NCBI GenBank assembly: GCA_017540225.1
Contig: JAFYBM010000233.1
Coordinates: 1-34,002 of the forward strand
Origin: Oscillospiraceae bacterium
GTDB lineage: Bacteria > Bacillota > Clostridia > Oscillospirales > Ruminococcaceae
Reading direction: 5' to 3'
Length of the DNA stretch: 34,002 nt
Each line of letters begins with the position of its first letter. The stretch's first letter is position 1. The notes beneath the pieces are model-generated. The model did not search any database. It saw only the letters and a list, made by a program, of their open reading frames with translations, and was not told the DNA's origin. Below, one piece after another: positions 32,437 through 34,002 of this stretch. Both the position numbers and the translations under genes were made by a program.

Positions 32437-33933
32437 TCACTGAACGGCGTTTTTCGCGGGCAGCGTGATTGTGACCGTCGTCCCGACACCCTCCTCGCTG
32501 TCAATATCCAGTGTACCGTTGTGCATAGCAACAATCTCATCCGCAACTGCCAGTCCGATGCCGGAGCCGCGGCGGGTGTGGTTCGGCTTGTAAAATTTTG
32601 TCTTGACCTTGCCGAGATCGGATTTTTTGATGCCGCAGCCGCTGTCCTGCACGGTAATGCGAACAGCAGCACCGTCCTCAACGGACTCCGCCGTGATCTG
32701 CACGAGTCCGCCGGAATCGGAATATTTGATTGCATTGTCAATGATATTGATAAAGACCTGCCGGATACGGTTTTTGTCCCCGAACACAAACGGCAGCATT
32801 TCCGGTTCTTCATAAATCACGCGGATATTGTCTTTTTTTGCCCGCTCCATATAGATCAGGACGGCATCGCCAAGCTCCGCCAGAATATCCATTGTATCCA
32901 TTTGCAGCGAGAAATGGCCGCTCTGCATTCTGGAGAAATCCAGCAGCTCCTCGACCATTTCGGAAAGACGCTCTGTTTCCCCGACGATAATATGCAGCCC
33001 CTTCCGCATCATGTCCGGATCGGGCGGTGTATCCTCCGAGGCGGCATCCGAGGCCATATCGGTCAGGGTTTCCGCCCAGCCCTTGATTGCCGTCAGCGGT
33101 GTGCGCAGCTCATGGGAAACCGAGCTGATGAATTCATTTTTCATGGCCTCGGCCGTTGAAAGCTCATCGGCCATATGATTGATGCCGGCGCAAAGCTCAC
33201 CGATCTCATCCTCGCTCTCCTGATTGATCCGCGCAGAAAAATCGCCCTGCGCAAATTTCTCGGTGTTGAGGTTGATCTCACGGATCGGGCGCAGGATCGA
33301 GCCGACGAAATAGAGATCCGAGAAGCCGAGCAGCAGCAGAACCGCAACGGCAACGACCGTCACAGTCAGCACAAAGCCCGCAACGGTATTGTCTATTGTT
33401 TCCAGTGAGGTCACGACGCGGATCGCGCTGAATTCCTCACTGATTTCCGTAATCGGAAAACAGACTGCCATAATCCGCTCGCCGTTAGCGGTGCGGCTCG
33501 TGCTGTAGCCATAGGTTTCGTCATCCTGCATGGCCATGTCGTAATCCGGCATACTGATCGCATAATCCGCGGAAAATCCGGAGGAGGTCAGTACGATGGT
33601 ACCGTCATAGTCAATCGCCATCAGCTCCATTTTGTCCTTATCGGAGAAGCTCTCAAGTGTGCTGCGGATCTCTGCGCTGAGGTTTGTACCGTTGTCGGCG
33701 GCATAGCGTGTCAGCACACCGTTGACCGCATTGACCTTCGATACCAGATACTGCCGCGCAGAATTGTAGTAATAATTCTGCACGGCATAAATCAGTGCCA
33801 GCTCGATCACAAGCAGGATCAGCACGATCACGGCCAGATTGTTTGTGATCAGCGGCGTGTAATGCTTTTTTTGGCCAGTCGTCAAGTGCCCCTCAGCGGT
33901 GATTCTCCGGCTTTTCTTCCCATTTGTAGCCAT
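32437..33933 (-). CDS. Sensor histidine kinase, PhoR/WalK-like
   Basis: Up to 498 residues. TM1 (about 31-51), an extracellular sensor of about 130 residues, TM2 (about 183-205), HAMP (about 206-258), HisKA with His274 (SHELRTP), and an ATPase domain with NIIDNAIKYS, DSGCGI and GSGIGLA. It should autophosphorylate and pass phosphate to the regulator encoded just upstream. The ATG at 33933 would overlap the regulator gene by 41 bases and has a poorly spaced SD. A TTG at 33885, just after the regulator stop and behind a GAGGGG, is an alternative that loses only 16 residues. The extracellular sensor type was not recognised. Confidence 0.93.
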   Translation of the reverse strand: MATNGKKSRRITAEGHLTTGQKKHYTPLITNNLAVIVLILLVIELALIYAVQNYYYNSARQYLVSKVNAVNGVLTRYAADNGTNLSAEIRSTLESFSDKDKMELMAIDYDGTIVLTSSGFSADYAISMPDYDMAMQDDETYGYSTSRTANGERIMAVCFPITEISEEFSAIRVVTSLETIDNTVAGFVLTVTVVAVAVLLLLGFSDLYFVGSILRPIREINLNTEKFAQGDFSARINQESEDEIGELCAGINHMADELSTAEAMKNEFISSVSHELRTPLTAIKGWAETLTDMASDAASEDTPPDPDMMRKGLHIIVGETERLSEMVEELLDFSRMQSGHFSLQMDTMDILAELGDAVLIYMERAKKDNIRVIYEEPEMLPFVFGDKNRIRQVFINIIDNAIKYSDSGGLVQITAESVEDGAAVRITVQDSGCGIKKSDLGKVKTKFYKPNHTRRGSGIGLAVADEIVAMHNGTLDIDSEEGVGTTVTITLPAKNAVQ

Positions 33934-34002
33934 AGCCCCAGATGGTCATGATATAGCGCGGCTCAGAGGGATCATCCTCGATCTTCATACGCAGCCGGCG
34001 GA
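33893..34002 (-). CDS. Response regulator, OmpR family, C-terminal fragment (cut by window end)
   Basis: Only the last 35 residues are inside the window: RRLRMKIEDD, then RYIMTIWGYGYKW, ending in PENHR and TGA at 33893-33895. This is the recognition-helix and beta-hairpin end of an OmpR/PhoB winged-helix domain. It directly precedes the kinase gene, so the pair forms a two-component system. Its 5' part lies beyond the window. Confidence 0.9.
   Translation of the reverse strand, partial: RRLRMKIEDDPSEPRYIMTIWGYGYKWEEKPENHR

Overview
The window looks like a chromosomal segment of a Gram-positive anaerobe of the Oscillospiraceae, most likely a Ruminococcus-type plant-fibre degrader. The main reason is a secreted pectate lyase ending in a type I-like dockerin, the module that docks enzymes onto cellulosome scaffoldins. 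Supporting signs are a 6-phosphofructokinase with pyrophosphate-type residues, an SpoIIQ-like M23 protein, strong Shine-Dalgarno (SD) sequences, and sigma-A promoters that nearly all carry an extended -10 (TGn) element. No tRNA, rRNA, insertion sequence, prophage or CRISPR array was seen.

Layout. 1-325: the end of a DUF4179-like protein. 424-3255 (minus): an NCS2/AzgA purine permease behind an AGCS amino-acid/sodium symporter. 3383-10676 (plus): a five-gene locus of ABC ATPase, FtsX-type permease, secreted serine beta-lactamase-fold hydrolase, OmpR-type regulator and histidine kinase. It has four regularly spaced heptads in front and a consensus promoter hidden inside the hydrolase gene. 10675-10882: two copies of a 93-bp tandem repeat plus a fragment. 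10851-13932 (minus): a degenerate phosphohexomutase-like protein whose SD lies in a hairpin, a polysaccharide deacetylase interrupted by an in-frame TAG, a 50-residue membrane peptide, and an M23 metallopeptidase. 14358-17433 (plus): a diguanylate cyclase / EAL phosphodiesterase pair. 17670-20078: the dockerin pectate lyase. 20247-22260: phosphofructokinase and TatD DNase, convergent and overlapping at their 3' ends. 22261-24872: a possible short RNA, a GH36 alpha-galactosidase and a CarD-like regulator. 25037-34002 (minus): a long co-directional run, in transcription order response regulator (cut by the window end), histidine kinase, two DUF3592 proteins, DUF1385, prmC, recA, recX, a flavin-binding split-barrel protein, rimO and pgsA.

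How the parts fit. Pectate lyase and alpha-galactosidase fit growth on plant polysaccharide, with pyrophosphate-linked glycolysis downstream. The cyclase/phosphodiesterase pair is built to make and break c-di-GMP from one transcript. The ABC/hydrolase/two-component locus has the form of a cell-envelope stress or antibiotic-response module. The most unusual points are the amber-interrupted deacetylase, the SD-occluding hairpin before a catalytically dead sugar-phosphate mutase relative, the 93-bp repeat that supplies the stop codons of both flanking genes, the phased heptads before the ABC operon, and a possible frameshift at the start of its kinase gene. All family calls come from reading motifs by eye; no database search was run.
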